Of a stretch of DNA of 64,000 nucleotides, positions 37,348-46,154 are shown in pieces (positions within the stretch are counted from its first letter, which is position 1; each line of letters opens with the position of its first letter). The DNA is taken from NCBI RefSeq assembly GCF_016405145.1, contig NZ_JAEKIA010000011.1, positions 16,011 through 80,010 of the forward strand, given 5' to 3'. This stretch comes from Schaalia cardiffensis. GTDB taxonomy: Bacteria; Actinomycetota; Actinomycetes; Actinomycetales; Actinomycetaceae. The notes under the pieces were generated by a model that saw only the letters and a list, made by a program, of their open reading frames with translations, was not told the DNA's origin and ran no database searches. Both the position numbers and the translations under genes were made by a program.

Positions 37348-38010
37348 ATGACAGTGACTATTTCACCTTCCATCCTCAACTGCGATATCGCGAATCTGCG
37401 CGCTGAACTCGAGAAGATCTCAGGGGCCGATGTGGCTCATGTGGACGTCATGGACAATCACTTCGTCCCGAACCTTTCATGGGGCCTGCCGGTGGCCGAA
37501 GCGGTCGTGAAGTCGGGAATCCTCCCGGTCGACGCGCACCTCATGATCGAAGACCCGGACCGCTGGGCGCCCGCCTACGCTGAAGCCGGATGCTCCTCGG
37601 TGACTTTCCACGCGGAGGCCGCTCACGCGCCCCTACGTCTGGCCCGTGAACTCCACCGCCTCGGCTCGAAGGTTGGTCTGGGGTTGAAACCTGCGACGGA
37701 TATTGCGCCTTTCGTGGATATCCTCTCCGAGTTCGACATGATCCTCGTGATGACTGTCGAACCCGGATTCGGAGGCCAGTCCTTCATTGACTCGATGATC
37801 CCGAAGATTCGCCGCACTCGCGAAGCGATCAACGCTTCGGGTTTGGAAGTGTCGATCCAGGTTGATGGTGGAGTGTCAAGGAAGACGATCGAACTGGCGG
37901 CCGAAGCTGGTGCGGATAACTTCGTTGCGGGCTCCGCGGTGTTCAGGGCCGAGGACGCCTACGCGGAGGTCGAGGCTTTGCGAGCTCTTGCGGCCCGCCA
38001 CCAGCACTGA
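37348..38010 (+). CDS. rpe: Ribulose-phosphate 3-epimerase
   Basis: The 220-residue TIM barrel contains [49 protein letters not shown] and [12 protein letters not shown]. It interconverts ribulose-5-phosphate and xylulose-5-phosphate. A GC-rich hairpin and the FMN riboswitch follow, which separates this unit from the transporter genes. Confidence 0.97.
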   Translation: MTVTISPSILNCDIANLRAELEKISGADVAHVDVMDNHFVPNLSWGLPVAEAVVKSGILPVDAHLMIEDPDRWAPAYAEAGCSSVTFHAEAAHAPLRLARELHRLGSKVGLGLKPATDIAPFVDILSEFDMILVMTVEPGFGGQSFIDSMIPKIRRTREAINASGLEVSIQVDGGVSRKTIELAAEAGADNFVAGSAVFRAEDAYAEVEALRALAARHQH

Positions 38011-38036
38011 TCCACGATCATTCCAGTTCATTTTTT

Positions 38037-38064
38037 GAGCCCCGTTTCACATGAGACGGGGCTC
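38037..38064 (+). terminator. Hairpin after rpe
   Basis: GAGCCCCGTTTC and GAGACGGGGCTC form a 12-bp stem with one G-U pair and an ACAT loop. A run of six T lies just before it rather than after it, so it is not a classical intrinsic terminator; it still separates rpe from the riboswitch unit. Confidence 0.55.
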
Positions 38065-38082
38065 AATGGCATGATGGAGCTA

Positions 38083-38198
38083 GCTCCGGGGTCGGTGTAA
38101 TTCCGAACCGGCGGTGAAAGTCCGCGACCCGCTCGCAAAGAGGGCGGTTGAATCGGTGTAATTCCGATACCGACGGTGAAAGTCCGGATGGGAGGAGC
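38083..38198 (+). promoter_or_regulatory. FMN riboswitch (RFN element)
   Basis: The closing stem GCTCC/GGAGC joins 38083-38087 with 38194-38198. The conserved core segments are present: GGTGTAATTCCGAACCGGCGG, then TGAAAGTCCGCGACCCG, and in the second half CGGTGTAATTCCGATACCGA, then CGGTGAAAGTCCGGATGGGAG. This is the FMN-binding aptamer found before riboflavin synthesis and transport genes. Here it precedes a permease and a binding lipoprotein, so FMN excess should shut off uptake. Confidence 0.96.
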
Positions 38199-38202
38199 AA
38201 GA

Positions 38203-38237
38203 GTACGCGCCTCGCGCGTACTTCGCGCCGCGCGTAC
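38203..38237 (+). promoter_or_regulatory. Alternative hairpins in the riboswitch expression platform
   Basis: GTACGCGC at 38203-38210 can pair with GCGCGTAC at 38214-38221 (triloop CTC) or with the second copy at 38230-38237. The two pairings are exclusive. They lie between the aptamer and the GGAAGG of the permease gene. Which one forms in the FMN-bound state cannot be told by eye. Confidence 0.6.
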
Positions 38238-38259
38238 CCGGATGCCGGAAGGGCTGGAA

Positions 38260-39033
38260 GTGGCACGCCGCCGAGTCACCTCGAGACGCATGACGATCAT
38301 GGCACCCATTGTGCTGTTCATCGTTCTCATCGCAGCGTGGTGGGCCACAACCTCTTTCACCGGCATCGAATCTTGGCGACTCCCGTCGCCTCTTGATACG
38401 TGGAACCGCGGCGTTGCGATGACGATGAACACGTCGATGTGGCGCATGGCGGCGCTCACCGCTTTAGAAGCACTGGCGGGCTCCCTCGTCGGCGCTTGCG
38501 TCGCTTTGCCGCTCGCGTATCTCGTCTACCGCTCTCCACTCGTCTCGGCTGCGGTCGAACCCTTCCTCGGCGCCACTCAAGCTCTCCCTGCGATTGCGCT
38601 AGCGTCCCTCCTGGTCCTATGGATCGGCTACGGGCTCTGGTCGGTCACCGCCTTGTGCGCCCTTATTGTGTTCTTCCCGATCCTCGTTTCCACTGTCGTG
38701 GGCCTTCGCCATCTCGACATTGAAGTGCTGGAGGCGGCCGAACTTGATGGAGCCTCGGGGTGGCGAATGGCGTTCGGAGTTGAACTGCCACTCGCCGCGC
38801 CCTCCATTCTTGGCGGCCTGCGCAACGGATTCACCCTCTCGGTGACCGGCGCAGTCGTCGGTGAAATGGTGATGGGCGGCAAGGGACTGGGCCAGGTCCT
38901 GGTCCAGGCGAGGTCGAATGTTGATACCGCCGGGATGTTCGTCGCGATCATCCTCCTGTGTCTCATGGCGACGGCGGTGTACATCTTCGTGTATCGGCTT
39001 GAGTGCACCAGCAAATACACGATCTCCGAATGA
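38260..39033 (+). CDS. ABC transporter permease, predicted riboflavin uptake (RibX-like)
   Basis: The 257-residue protein has about six membrane helices and the permease signature EAAELDGASGWRMAFGVELPLAAPSILGGLRNG, the EAA loop that contacts the ATPase. It is of the SsuC/TauC/ThiX class. The chosen GTG 38260 has GGAAGG seven bases upstream; ATG 38242 and ATG 38290 are alternatives. Control by an FMN riboswitch and pairing with a THI5-like binding protein point to riboflavin or a related flavin as substrate, as proposed for RibXY systems. No ATPase gene is next to it. Confidence 0.85.
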   Translation: MARRRVTSRRMTIMAPIVLFIVLIAAWWATTSFTGIESWRLPSPLDTWNRGVAMTMNTSMWRMAALTALEALAGSLVGACVALPLAYLVYRSPLVSAAVEPFLGATQALPAIALASLLVLWIGYGLWSVTALCALIVFFPILVSTVVGLRHLDIEVLEAAELDGASGWRMAFGVELPLAAPSILGGLRNGFTLSVTGAVVGEMVMGGKGLGQVLVQARSNVDTAGMFVAIILLCLMATAVYIFVYRLECTSKYTISE

Positions 39034-39043
39034 AAGCAGTCTC

Positions 39044-40069
39044 ATGATCCACAAGCGTTTCCTCACCGGCGCCTTCGCCCTCCTCGCTTCCCTCTCCCTT
39101 GCCGCATGCTCAACGGCGGCCACATCCTCGACCGGAGAGCCGGAGCTCAAGACGAGCGCTGAAGCGGTCACGGTCGGCTTGACATACATCCCGAATGTCC
39201 AGTTCTCGCCCGTCTACCTCGCGGAGGACGAAGGCCTCTACAAGGAAGCAGGCCTTGACGCGAAGGTCCGTCACCACGGCTCTGACGAGGGCCTGTTCAC
39301 CGCGCTTTTGTCCGGCGAAGAGAACTTCGTGATCGCCTCCGGTGACGAGGCCCTTGTCGCTGCTTCACAGGGCATGGACCTGGTGTCGGTCGGCGCTTTC
39401 TACTCGCACCTTCCGGGTGTCGTCATTGTCCCGGCCTCTTCACCGATCCACTCTCTGGCGGATCTTAAGGGCCACAGCCTGGGTATTCCCGGTGAATACG
39501 GCTCGAGCTATTTCGCAGCTCTCGCCGCAATCCAGGAGGCTGGCTTGACGACGGAGGATGTCGTGCTCACCTCCATCGGCTACACGCAGCGGGCGGCGAT
39601 CGCCCAGGGCAGTGTCGACGCGGTCCTTGGTTTTTCGAATAATGATCTCGTCCAGATGCAGGTCGCGGGCCTTGATGTGCGCGCCATCCCCCTCAAGGAA
39701 GACACGCCCCTGGTTGCAGCTGCGATGATCACGACTCGCGAATGGGCCCAGGCGCATCCGGAAGCGACGAGGGCGCTCGTCCAGGCGACCTCTGCTGGTG
39801 CGGCCCTCGCGGTTTCCGACCCGGAGAAGGCTCTCGATTCGACGGCGACGCGCGATGAGTCCCTTTCGGACACCAACACTCGGGCGACTGCGAAGGCGGT
39901 CCTTGAAGCGACGATCCCGCTGCTGAAGAACTCCTCGGATCAGGTGAGCCCCGTCCAAGACGCTGACACTTGGGCGCGGATGGGTGATTTCCTTGCGAAG
40001 GTGCCGGGGCTTTTCCAAGGCCCGGTTGACGCGTCGAAGGTGATGACGAACGAGTATGCGAACAACTGA
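39044..40069 (+). CDS. ABC transporter substrate-binding lipoprotein, predicted riboflavin binding (RibY-like)
   Basis: The 341-residue protein begins with a lipoprotein signal peptide (FLTGAFALLASLSLAAC, lipobox LAAC). The mature part has the NMT1/THI5-like pattern: VGLTYIPNVQFSPVYLAEDEGLYKEAGL, FVIASGDEALVAASQG and ADLKGHSLGIPGEYGSSY. Such proteins bind pyrimidines, thiamin precursors or, when linked to FMN riboswitches, riboflavin. It starts ten bases after the permease stop. A strong hairpin follows it. Confidence 0.88.
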   Translation: MIHKRFLTGAFALLASLSLAACSTAATSSTGEPELKTSAEAVTVGLTYIPNVQFSPVYLAEDEGLYKEAGLDAKVRHHGSDEGLFTALLSGEENFVIASGDEALVAASQGMDLVSVGAFYSHLPGVVIVPASSPIHSLADLKGHSLGIPGEYGSSYFAALAAIQEAGLTTEDVVLTSIGYTQRAAIAQGSVDAVLGFSNNDLVQMQVAGLDVRAIPLKEDTPLVAAAMITTREWAQAHPEATRALVQATSAGAALAVSDPEKALDSTATRDESLSDTNTRATAKAVLEATIPLLKNSSDQVSPVQDADTWARMGDFLAKVPGLFQGPVDASKVMTNEYANN

Positions 40070-40121
40070 GATTCTAGGGTTCTGATCGGCCCAACAGGCT
40101 GATCGGAGCCCAGTGGTGGGA

Positions 40122-40159
40122 GCGGGGTCCGGGGAGTGGTTGAATTCCTCGGACCCCGC
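40122..40159 (+). terminator. Terminator of the transporter operon
   Basis: GCGGGGTCCG at 40122-40131 pairs with CGGACCCCGC at 40150-40159; three further pairs (one G-U) extend the stem to about 13 bp around a 12-base loop. It lies between the lipoprotein gene and the hisE promoter. Confidence 0.7.
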
Positions 40160-40169
40160 CGCCTGTGGT

Positions 40170-40175
40170 TAGAGT
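40170..40175 (+). promoter_or_regulatory. -10 element of hisE (leaderless)
   Basis: TAGAGT, then GTGCGC, then GTG 40182. Confidence 0.55.
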
Positions 40176-40181
40176 GTGCGC

Positions 40182-40445
40182 GTGACTACTTTTGAAGATC
40201 TTTTTGCCGAATTGTCGAAGAAGGCCCAGACCCGCCCTGAAGGGTCGGGCACAGTCGAGGAGCTCGACAAGGGCGTTCATTTCATCGGGAAGAAGATCAT
40301 TGAGGAGGCCGGTGAAGTGTGGATGGCCGCCGAATACGAAAGCCTCGATGACTGTGCTTTGGAGATTTCTCAGCTCTTCTACCATGCTCAGGTGATGATG
40401 ATCGCGAAGGGGCTGAGCCTCGAGGACGTGTACCGGCATCTTTGA
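40182..40445 (+). CDS. hisE: Phosphoribosyl-ATP diphosphatase HisE
   Basis: The 87-residue protein is an all-alpha NTP-PPase: [22 protein letters not shown], then [18 protein letters not shown] (metal-binding ExxE) and [13 protein letters not shown]. It cleaves phosphoribosyl-ATP in the second histidine step. Start at GTG 40182 is set by the leaderless -10. hisG, the first-step enzyme, follows after 157 bases. Confidence 0.95.
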   Translation: MTTFEDLFAELSKKAQTRPEGSGTVEELDKGVHFIGKKIIEEAGEVWMAAEYESLDDCALEISQLFYHAQVMMIAKGLSLEDVYRHL

Positions 40446-40602
40446 TCCGGGCTTCACCGGGGCTTGCGCCTGATCCGAGTCTCACGCCACTTGCGAATGG
40501 TCGGGGCTTCAGCGGAGATGGCGCCCCCGCCCCAGCTCTCAGCGGTCCCCTCTTGTGAACGCCCCGCAAGCCCGTTATTCACTCATCGACTTGAAGGAAA
40601 AC

Positions 40603-41448
40603 ATGCTCCGTATCGCAGTCCCCAACAAAGGGTCCCTGTCTGAACCGGCGATCTCGATCCTCGCGGAGGCCGGGTACAAGACTCGCCGCCGTGGCCGTGA
40701 ACTCGTGCTCACTGATTCAACGAACGATGTTGAACTCTTCTTCCTGCGTCCCCGAGACATCGCTGTGTACGTGGGGCGTGGTTCCATCCAGGTAGGCATC
40801 ACCGGCCGGGATCTGCTTCTTGACTCGGGCACGAGCGCGATCGAGCACCGTGCATTGGGTTTTGCCCACTCCACTTTCCGTTTCGCAGCCCCCCTCGGCC
40901 AGATGACATCCCTTGCAGACATTGCGGGCAAGAGAGTGGGCGCCTCCTACGATCACCTGGTCCGCCGCTATCTCACTCAACACGGTATCGAGGCTGAGGT
41001 CGTGCACCTTGATGGCGCCGTCGAATCCTCCGTCCGACTGGGCGTCGCTGATTTGATCGCTGATGTCGTGGAAACCGGTTCGACTTTGAAGGCTGCGGGA
41101 CTTGAGGTTTTCGAAGAGCCCATCTTGGAGTCGGAGGCGGTCCTCATCACCCGTGAAGATTGCGTGGACGACCCCGCCCTCGCGACCCTGGATCGGCGTT
41201 TGCAGGGCGTGCAACTCGCCCGCTCCTATGTGCTTGTCGACTACAACGTGCGCGAGGGTGATCTGGATGCGACGATTGAGATCGCCCCCGGTTTTGATTC
41301 TCCGACGGTGAGTCCGCTGATGAACTCGGAGTGGCGGGCCGTGCGCGTCATGGTGCCCGCGAAGGGCGTGAATCTTGTGATGGATCGTCTGCACGAGGCC
41401 GGGGCGCGCGGCATTATTGTCACCGAGTTGACGGCGTCCCGCCTCTGA
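40603..41448 (+). CDS. hisG: ATP phosphoribosyltransferase HisG (long form)
   Basis: The 281-residue protein begins [20 protein letters not shown] and contains [21 protein letters not shown] and the PRPP site region [20 protein letters not shown]. The C-terminal part (about 215-281), ending [11 protein letters not shown], is the PII-like regulatory domain of the long form, which gives histidine feedback. ATG 40603 has GAAGGAAA upstream; a longer start at 40555 would add 16 residues. Confidence 0.96.
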   Translation: MLRIAVPNKGSLSEPAISILAEAGYKTRRRGRELVLTDSTNDVELFFLRPRDIAVYVGRGSIQVGITGRDLLLDSGTSAIEHRALGFAHSTFRFAAPLGQMTSLADIAGKRVGASYDHLVRRYLTQHGIEAEVVHLDGAVESSVRLGVADLIADVVETGSTLKAAGLEVFEEPILESEAVLITREDCVDDPALATLDRRLQGVQLARSYVLVDYNVREGDLDATIEIAPGFDSPTVSPLMNSEWRAVRVMVPAKGVNLVMDRLHEAGARGIIVTELTASRL

Positions 41449-41473
41449 TCCGGCGCAGCCCCTCCTCGCGTCT

Positions 41474-41479
41474 TAGGCT
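41474..41479 (+). promoter_or_regulatory. -10 element of the pafB-pafC-helY-lnt unit (leaderless)
   Basis: TAGGCT, then TGAGCCC, then GTG 41487. Confidence 0.55.
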
Positions 41480-41486
41480 TGAGCCC

Positions 41487-42410
41487 GTGGATGGGAAAGT
41501 ATCGACGAGTACGCGCGTATTGGGCCTCCTCATCGAACTTCTCGGCGCGGAACGTCCTCGGACGAAAACACAACTCAGGAGACTTCCGGGCTATGTCGGA
41601 CTCGGGGACGCGGCCTTTGAATCACAGTTCCAACGTGACAAGGCCGCTTTGCGTGAAGCCGGGGTGATCCTCGAGATCGTGAACGCGGGCGCGGAGTCCT
41701 ATCGGGTCGACCCCGCTTCTTTCCAGTCTTCACAGGCTTCGCTTGATGCCACGGATGTTGCACTGATCCAACTCGCTGTTTCAGCCTGGCAGTCTGCGGG
41801 CCAGGATCTGTACACGATCGGACCGAAGATCGCCGCTTCCAGCTCAGCACAGGCAGAGGACACTCCGCTTTTGCCTCTTGGCCTTGAGGGTGCGGAAACG
41901 GTCGCGAAAATTGTCGAAGCGATTGAGGAACGCAGAGTGATCGGCTTCGACTACCGTTCAGAGTCGGGCTCTTTCGAAAGGGCCGTTGAACCGTGGAAGC
42001 TCATCATCAGGGGCCGAGCCCTATACCTGTGGGGCCGTGATCTTGATCGTGAAGATGAGCGCGTGTTCCGCTTGTCCCGCTTCAGATCCGAGGTCGAGTT
42101 CCTGGGCGAAGCCCAAGACGCGGCCCCCATGCCGAAGGACCTCGACGATCCTTTCAAGCAGCTCATGGTCTCACCCGTCATGGCGCTTCGCAGCGGCGCA
42201 GCTCAACGGGTCAGAGCCTTCCTCGAGTCTGTACACGAAGGCGATGAGGACGGTTGGGAGCAGGCGATCGGAGAGCCTGGCGAAAAGGGGGAGTGGATCT
42301 CAAGGATCTTGAACGAGGGCGAAGACATCGTCCTCCTTGAACCTGAGGAGCTTCGTGAAGAGCTGTATCAGCGCCTTGTGAGTGCCGCGCAATGGGGGAG
42401 CCATGCCTGA
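41487..42410 (+). CDS. pafB: WYL-domain regulator PafB
   Basis: The 307-residue protein has an N-terminal winged helix (TRVLGLLIELLGAERPRTKTQLRRLPGYVG then FQRDKAALREAGV) and a WYL domain (VIGFDYRSESGSFERAVEPWKLIIRGRALYLWGRD). In mycobacteria PafB and PafC act together as a transcriptional activator of the RecA-independent DNA-damage response. The product overlaps pafC by eight bases. Here the pair is about 27 kb from pafA. Confidence 0.92.
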   Translation: MDGKVSTSTRVLGLLIELLGAERPRTKTQLRRLPGYVGLGDAAFESQFQRDKAALREAGVILEIVNAGAESYRVDPASFQSSQASLDATDVALIQLAVSAWQSAGQDLYTIGPKIAASSSAQAEDTPLLPLGLEGAETVAKIVEAIEERRVIGFDYRSESGSFERAVEPWKLIIRGRALYLWGRDLDREDERVFRLSRFRSEVEFLGEAQDAAPMPKDLDDPFKQLMVSPVMALRSGAAQRVRAFLESVHEGDEDGWEQAIGEPGEKGEWISRILNEGEDIVLLEPEELREELYQRLVSAAQWGSHA

Positions 42411-43392
42411 GCTCGTTCCCATCACGATTTCCCGACTCATTTCCCTGGTCGCCTGGATTTGCGAGCATCCGGGTGTGAGCCTGGGGGAAGCGGCTGCCCA
42501 TTTCGGACGTACCCGCAAGCAGATGAAACGCGATATTGAAGCGATCGGCTCAGTCGGAGATTCACTGCCGGGACAGTCTTTCGAGATCGATTGGGATGCC
42601 TACGCCACCGAGGACAAGCTCCTCGTCCACTCGAATATGGGGATCAGCCTGCCTCCGCGTTTGACTGCTCGTGAGGCCACGGCGATCCTCGTCGGCCTTG
42701 AAGCCCTAGCCCCGAACCTCGATCCGGATTTGCGCGCCCGCATCCCCAGAACCGCGTGCCAGGTGCGCGCCCTCGTCAACTCGAGCGAGGAAACGACAAC
42801 TCAGGACCCTCTTTCTCAAGAGGAGCCGCAGGTGGGAGAGGCTTTCCCGTTCCTTACACCCCAACCGGACACTGATCTGTCCACTCGTCTTGAAACTGTG
42901 GCGGAGGCGATTTCGACTCGCCGCCCGCTGTCTTTCACCTACACTCGCGCCGATGGGCTCCGATCACACAGGCGCGTCGACCCCTGGGAACTCAGATTCG
43001 AATCAGGCGGGTGGATGCTGCACGCCTGGTGTCACGACGCCCAGGCCGAAAGGGTTTTCGCGCTGTCAAGGATTGATGACCTCCTCACCGAAGAAGGACG
43101 CTCCCAGCTGCGCAGACACACCACCGTCGAAGCTCTGAGCAGGATCGAACTTGAGCTCGGCCCCGGCGGACGCTGGGTGGGCGAGGAGTTCGGGGAGGGA
43201 GAACCAGTGGACACTCCCCATGGCTGCAGGGTCACGATCCCCGTGTGGAACCCCGCCTGGGTTGAAAGCCTTCTCATTGATGTGTCACCCGTTGTGATCA
43301 GCGCCCCAGACAAGCTCAAACGCCAGGCGGGGCTAAGGGCCCGAAGAATCCGTGAAGTATGGGACGAGTACGCCCGGAAGGAGGCGCAATGA
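42403..43392 (+). CDS. pafC: WYL-domain regulator PafC
   Basis: The 329-residue protein starts at ATG 42403 with GGGGGAG upstream. The N-terminal HTH (ISRLISLVAWICEHPGVSLGEAAAHFGRTRKQMKRDIEAI) is followed by a WYL domain (PLSFTYTRADGLRSHRRVDPWELRFESGGWMLHAWC) and a C-terminal extension. It is the partner of PafB in the damage-response activator. The helY start overlaps its stop (ATGA). Confidence 0.92.
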   Translation: MPELVPITISRLISLVAWICEHPGVSLGEAAAHFGRTRKQMKRDIEAIGSVGDSLPGQSFEIDWDAYATEDKLLVHSNMGISLPPRLTAREATAILVGLEALAPNLDPDLRARIPRTACQVRALVNSSEETTTQDPLSQEEPQVGEAFPFLTPQPDTDLSTRLETVAEAISTRRPLSFTYTRADGLRSHRRVDPWELRFESGGWMLHAWCHDAQAERVFALSRIDDLLTEEGRSQLRRHTTVEALSRIELELGPGGRWVGEEFGEGEPVDTPHGCRVTIPVWNPAWVESLLIDVSPVVISAPDKLKRQAGLRARRIREVWDEYARKEAQ

Positions 43393-46154
43393 GTCCGAAA
43401 CGTCGACGCGCCCACGCCCCCTCGCATGAGCCCGCCCAGGCGCCGGAACTATCAGCCGCCGAAAGGATGGCGGCTTTCAAGAAGGCCATGAAAGTTGAAC
43501 GCTCGCAGCGTTTCGCCTACTCCGAGGGCCTCGACTTTTCTCTCGACGATTTCCAGATCCAGGCGATGGACGCCCTCGAAGCTGGACGATCAGTGCTCGT
43601 TGCAGCGCCCACAGGTGCCGGCAAGACCGTCGTCGGCGAATTCGCGACGCACCTGGCCAGGACGCGAGGGAGACGCTGCTTCTACACGACTCCGATCAAG
43701 GCCCTGTCGAATCAGAAATTCCTCGACTTGCGTGCCCGCTATGGCGAGGACGAGGTTGGCCTGCTCACCGGTGACACCTCAATCAACCCGGGCGCACCGA
43801 TCCTCGTCATGACGACTGAGGTTTTGCGCAACATGATCTACGCAGGCAGTGACCTTTCAGACTTGGAATCGGTGGTGCTCGATGAGGTCCACTATCTTGC
43901 CGATCGTTTCCGGGGCCCCGTGTGGGAGGAAGTCATCATCCACCTGCCCGCTGATAAGACGATTATCGCCTTATCTGCGACCGTCTCGAATGCGGAGGAG
44001 TTCGGCTCGTGGATCGCGCAAGTGCGCGGCGGATGCGAGGTCGTCGTCTCTGAAGTCCGTCCCGTCCCCCTCTACCAGCACATGATCGTCGGGCGCACCC
44101 TGTACGACCTGTACGAACCGGGCAGGAAAGGGAGCGTCGAAGGACGATTGAATCCCGAACTCTTGGCCGCAGTGAGCCCCCACGCTTTACAGCGGGGAGG
44201 ACGGGGAGCGAGGAATTGGCAGGCTCGCGGCCCTGCTCGTCCGGAGAGCGAATCGAGGCCCTCGACCCTCATAGCCCTTGAACGCGCAGGACTCCTACCG
44301 ACCATCACCTTCGTGTTCTCCCGAGTCGGCTGCGAGGCCGCAGTCGAACAGGTCATGCGCGCGGGCATTGTGCTCACCAGTGCCGAAGAGGCGCGCCTCA
44401 TCCGCCAGGCGATTGAGGAAGTGACACAGCTGATCGCGCCCGAAGATTTCGCTGTCCTCGGTATTGCGCATTGGGCGAGCGCCCTCGAACGCGGGGTGGC
44501 GGCACACCACGCGGGAATGCTCCCACTGCTCAAAGAGACCGTCGAAAAACTCTTCGCCCGCGGCTTGATCAAAATGGTGTACGCGACGGAAACCTTGGCC
44601 CTGGGAATTAATATGCCGGCCCGGTCCGTTGTCATTGAGTCTTTGACGAAGTGGAATGGAGCCGAGCATGTGCGCCTGACACCGGGGGAGTACACGCAGC
44701 TTTCCGGTCGGGCCGGGCGCAGGGGCATCGACTCCGAGGGGCACAGCGTCGTCTTGCATCGTGGCACGGTCGCCCCCGAAGAACTCGCCTCCCTTGCGTC
44801 GAAACGCACCTATCCTCTCATCAGCGCATTCAAACCGAACTACAACATGGTCGTGAATCTTCTCGATCATTCGACACGTAAGTCGACAAGGGATGTGCTC
44901 GAGACGTCTTTCGCGCAATTCCAAGCCGATGGTCAAGTCGTTGAGCTTGCGACTCGGGCAAAACACCTTAGAGGGGAGCGCGACTCGATCGGACAGAACC
45001 TTGTGTGCGAAAAGGGTGATGCCCAAGAGTACTTCCGCTTACGCGACGAACTCGTCCTCGCACAAAAAGCGGCTTCGAAGAAAAGGAATCAGACGCAGAG
45101 GAGCGCTGATTCTCAGCTCCTCTCAGGACTCGTGCCCGGCGATGTCATCTCCTATGGGAAGGGCCGGCGCAAACTCTACGCGGTCATCGCATTCCGGGAG
45201 AAGACCGCGATCGGTCGGGTCGCGACAACAGTTGTTGGCATGGACGGCAGATTCCACACTCTTGCCCACGGTGACGCTTCCACCGGCGCCCAGCATCTCG
45301 CTCACCTGAGAATCAGTGGGGGATCGGCTTTGCGTCGGAACAAGGAGCGCATGAGGATCGCCGAAGAGTTGAGGCAGCTGGTGCGTTCTGGGAACTTCAA
45401 AGCTCTTTCATCCCAAACGCTTCCTTTCGACAGCGCCGAGGTGGAGCGCCTCGAAGCCGCCTTGCGCGCTCACCCGGTGCATCAGTGCCCCAAGAGGGAA
45501 GACCATGCTCGCGCCGGCCACCAGTGGGCGAGAATCGATCGGGAGCTCAGGAAGCTTGAAGAGTCGATTGATCGGCGCACGAACTCGGTCGCCAAGCACT
45601 TCGACCGGGTGTGTGATGTCCTCGAAGATTTGGACTTCCTTCGGGGCGATGAGGTGAGTGAACGCGGTCAAATGCTCCGCATGATTTTCGGCGAAAGAGA
45701 CCTCATTGTCATGGAGGCGATATCGCAGGGCTGCTGGGATGATGTGACTGCCCACGAGCTTGCCGCGATCGTGTCCACCTGCGTGTACGAGTCTCGTTCA
45801 GAGGAGGCGAGCCTTGTTCCCCCAGGTCTTCCCGCCTCCCTCCTCAAGGCCTGGGCACAGACTCTTCAGGCTGTCGACAGGGTTCATGCCGCTGAGAAAG
45901 CTCATGGCGTGGAGGCTTCCCCACAGCCCGATCCTGGCCTGCTCGCCCCCTGCCTTGCCTGGGCACACGGCGCTTCGCTATCGACTGCGCTCGCCGACGA
46001 TGAGATGCAAGGTGGGGATTTCGTCCGCTGGATCCGACAGGTCATTGATCTGCTCGACCAGATCCGCGGACTTGAGGATCCGGTGCTCTCAGCGAAAGCG
46101 AAGCAGGCTCGTGATCTTCTCGTCCACGGGGTGGTGGCATGGTCCGCCCTATGA
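43389..46154 (+). CDS. helY: Ski2/Mtr4-like superfamily 2 helicase HelY
   Basis: The 921-residue protein has Walker A VAAPTGAGKTVVG, motif Ib TPIKALSNQK, the DEVH box VVLDEVHYLADRFRGPVWEEV, motif III LSATVSN and motif VI QLSGRAGRRGIDSEG. The C-terminal part, including the rRNA-processing-arch-like section, matches DSHCT helicases related to yeast Ski2 and Mtr4. It probably unwinds structured RNA. pafB-pafC-helY is also the mycobacterial order, there with tatA/tatC in between. Confidence 0.94.
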   Translation: MSPKRRRAHAPSHEPAQAPELSAAERMAAFKKAMKVERSQRFAYSEGLDFSLDDFQIQAMDALEAGRSVLVAAPTGAGKTVVGEFATHLARTRGRRCFYTTPIKALSNQKFLDLRARYGEDEVGLLTGDTSINPGAPILVMTTEVLRNMIYAGSDLSDLESVVLDEVHYLADRFRGPVWEEVIIHLPADKTIIALSATVSNAEEFGSWIAQVRGGCEVVVSEVRPVPLYQHMIVGRTLYDLYEPGRKGSVEGRLNPELLAAVSPHALQRGGRGARNWQARGPARPESESRPSTLIALERAGLLPTITFVFSRVGCEAAVEQVMRAGIVLTSAEEARLIRQAIEEVTQLIAPEDFAVLGIAHWASALERGVAAHHAGMLPLLKETVEKLFARGLIKMVYATETLALGINMPARSVVIESLTKWNGAEHVRLTPGEYTQLSGRAGRRGIDSEGHSVVLHRGTVAPEELASLASKRTYPLISAFKPNYNMVVNLLDHSTRKSTRDVLETSFAQFQADGQVVELATRAKHLRGERDSIGQNLVCEKGDAQEYFRLRDELVLAQKAASKKRNQTQRSADSQLLSGLVPGDVISYGKGRRKLYAVIAFREKTAIGRVATTVVGMDGRFHTLAHGDASTGAQHLAHLRISGGSALRRNKERMRIAEELRQLVRSGNFKALSSQTLPFDSAEVERLEAALRAHPVHQCPKREDHARAGHQWARIDRELRKLEESIDRRTNSVAKHFDRVCDVLEDLDFLRGDEVSERGQMLRMIFGERDLIVMEAISQGCWDDVTAHELAAIVSTCVYESRSEEASLVPPGLPASLLKAWAQTLQAVDRVHAAEKAHGVEASPQPDPGLLAPCLAWAHGASLSTALADDEMQGGDFVRWIRQVIDLLDQIRGLEDPVLSAKAKQARDLLVHGVVAWSAL

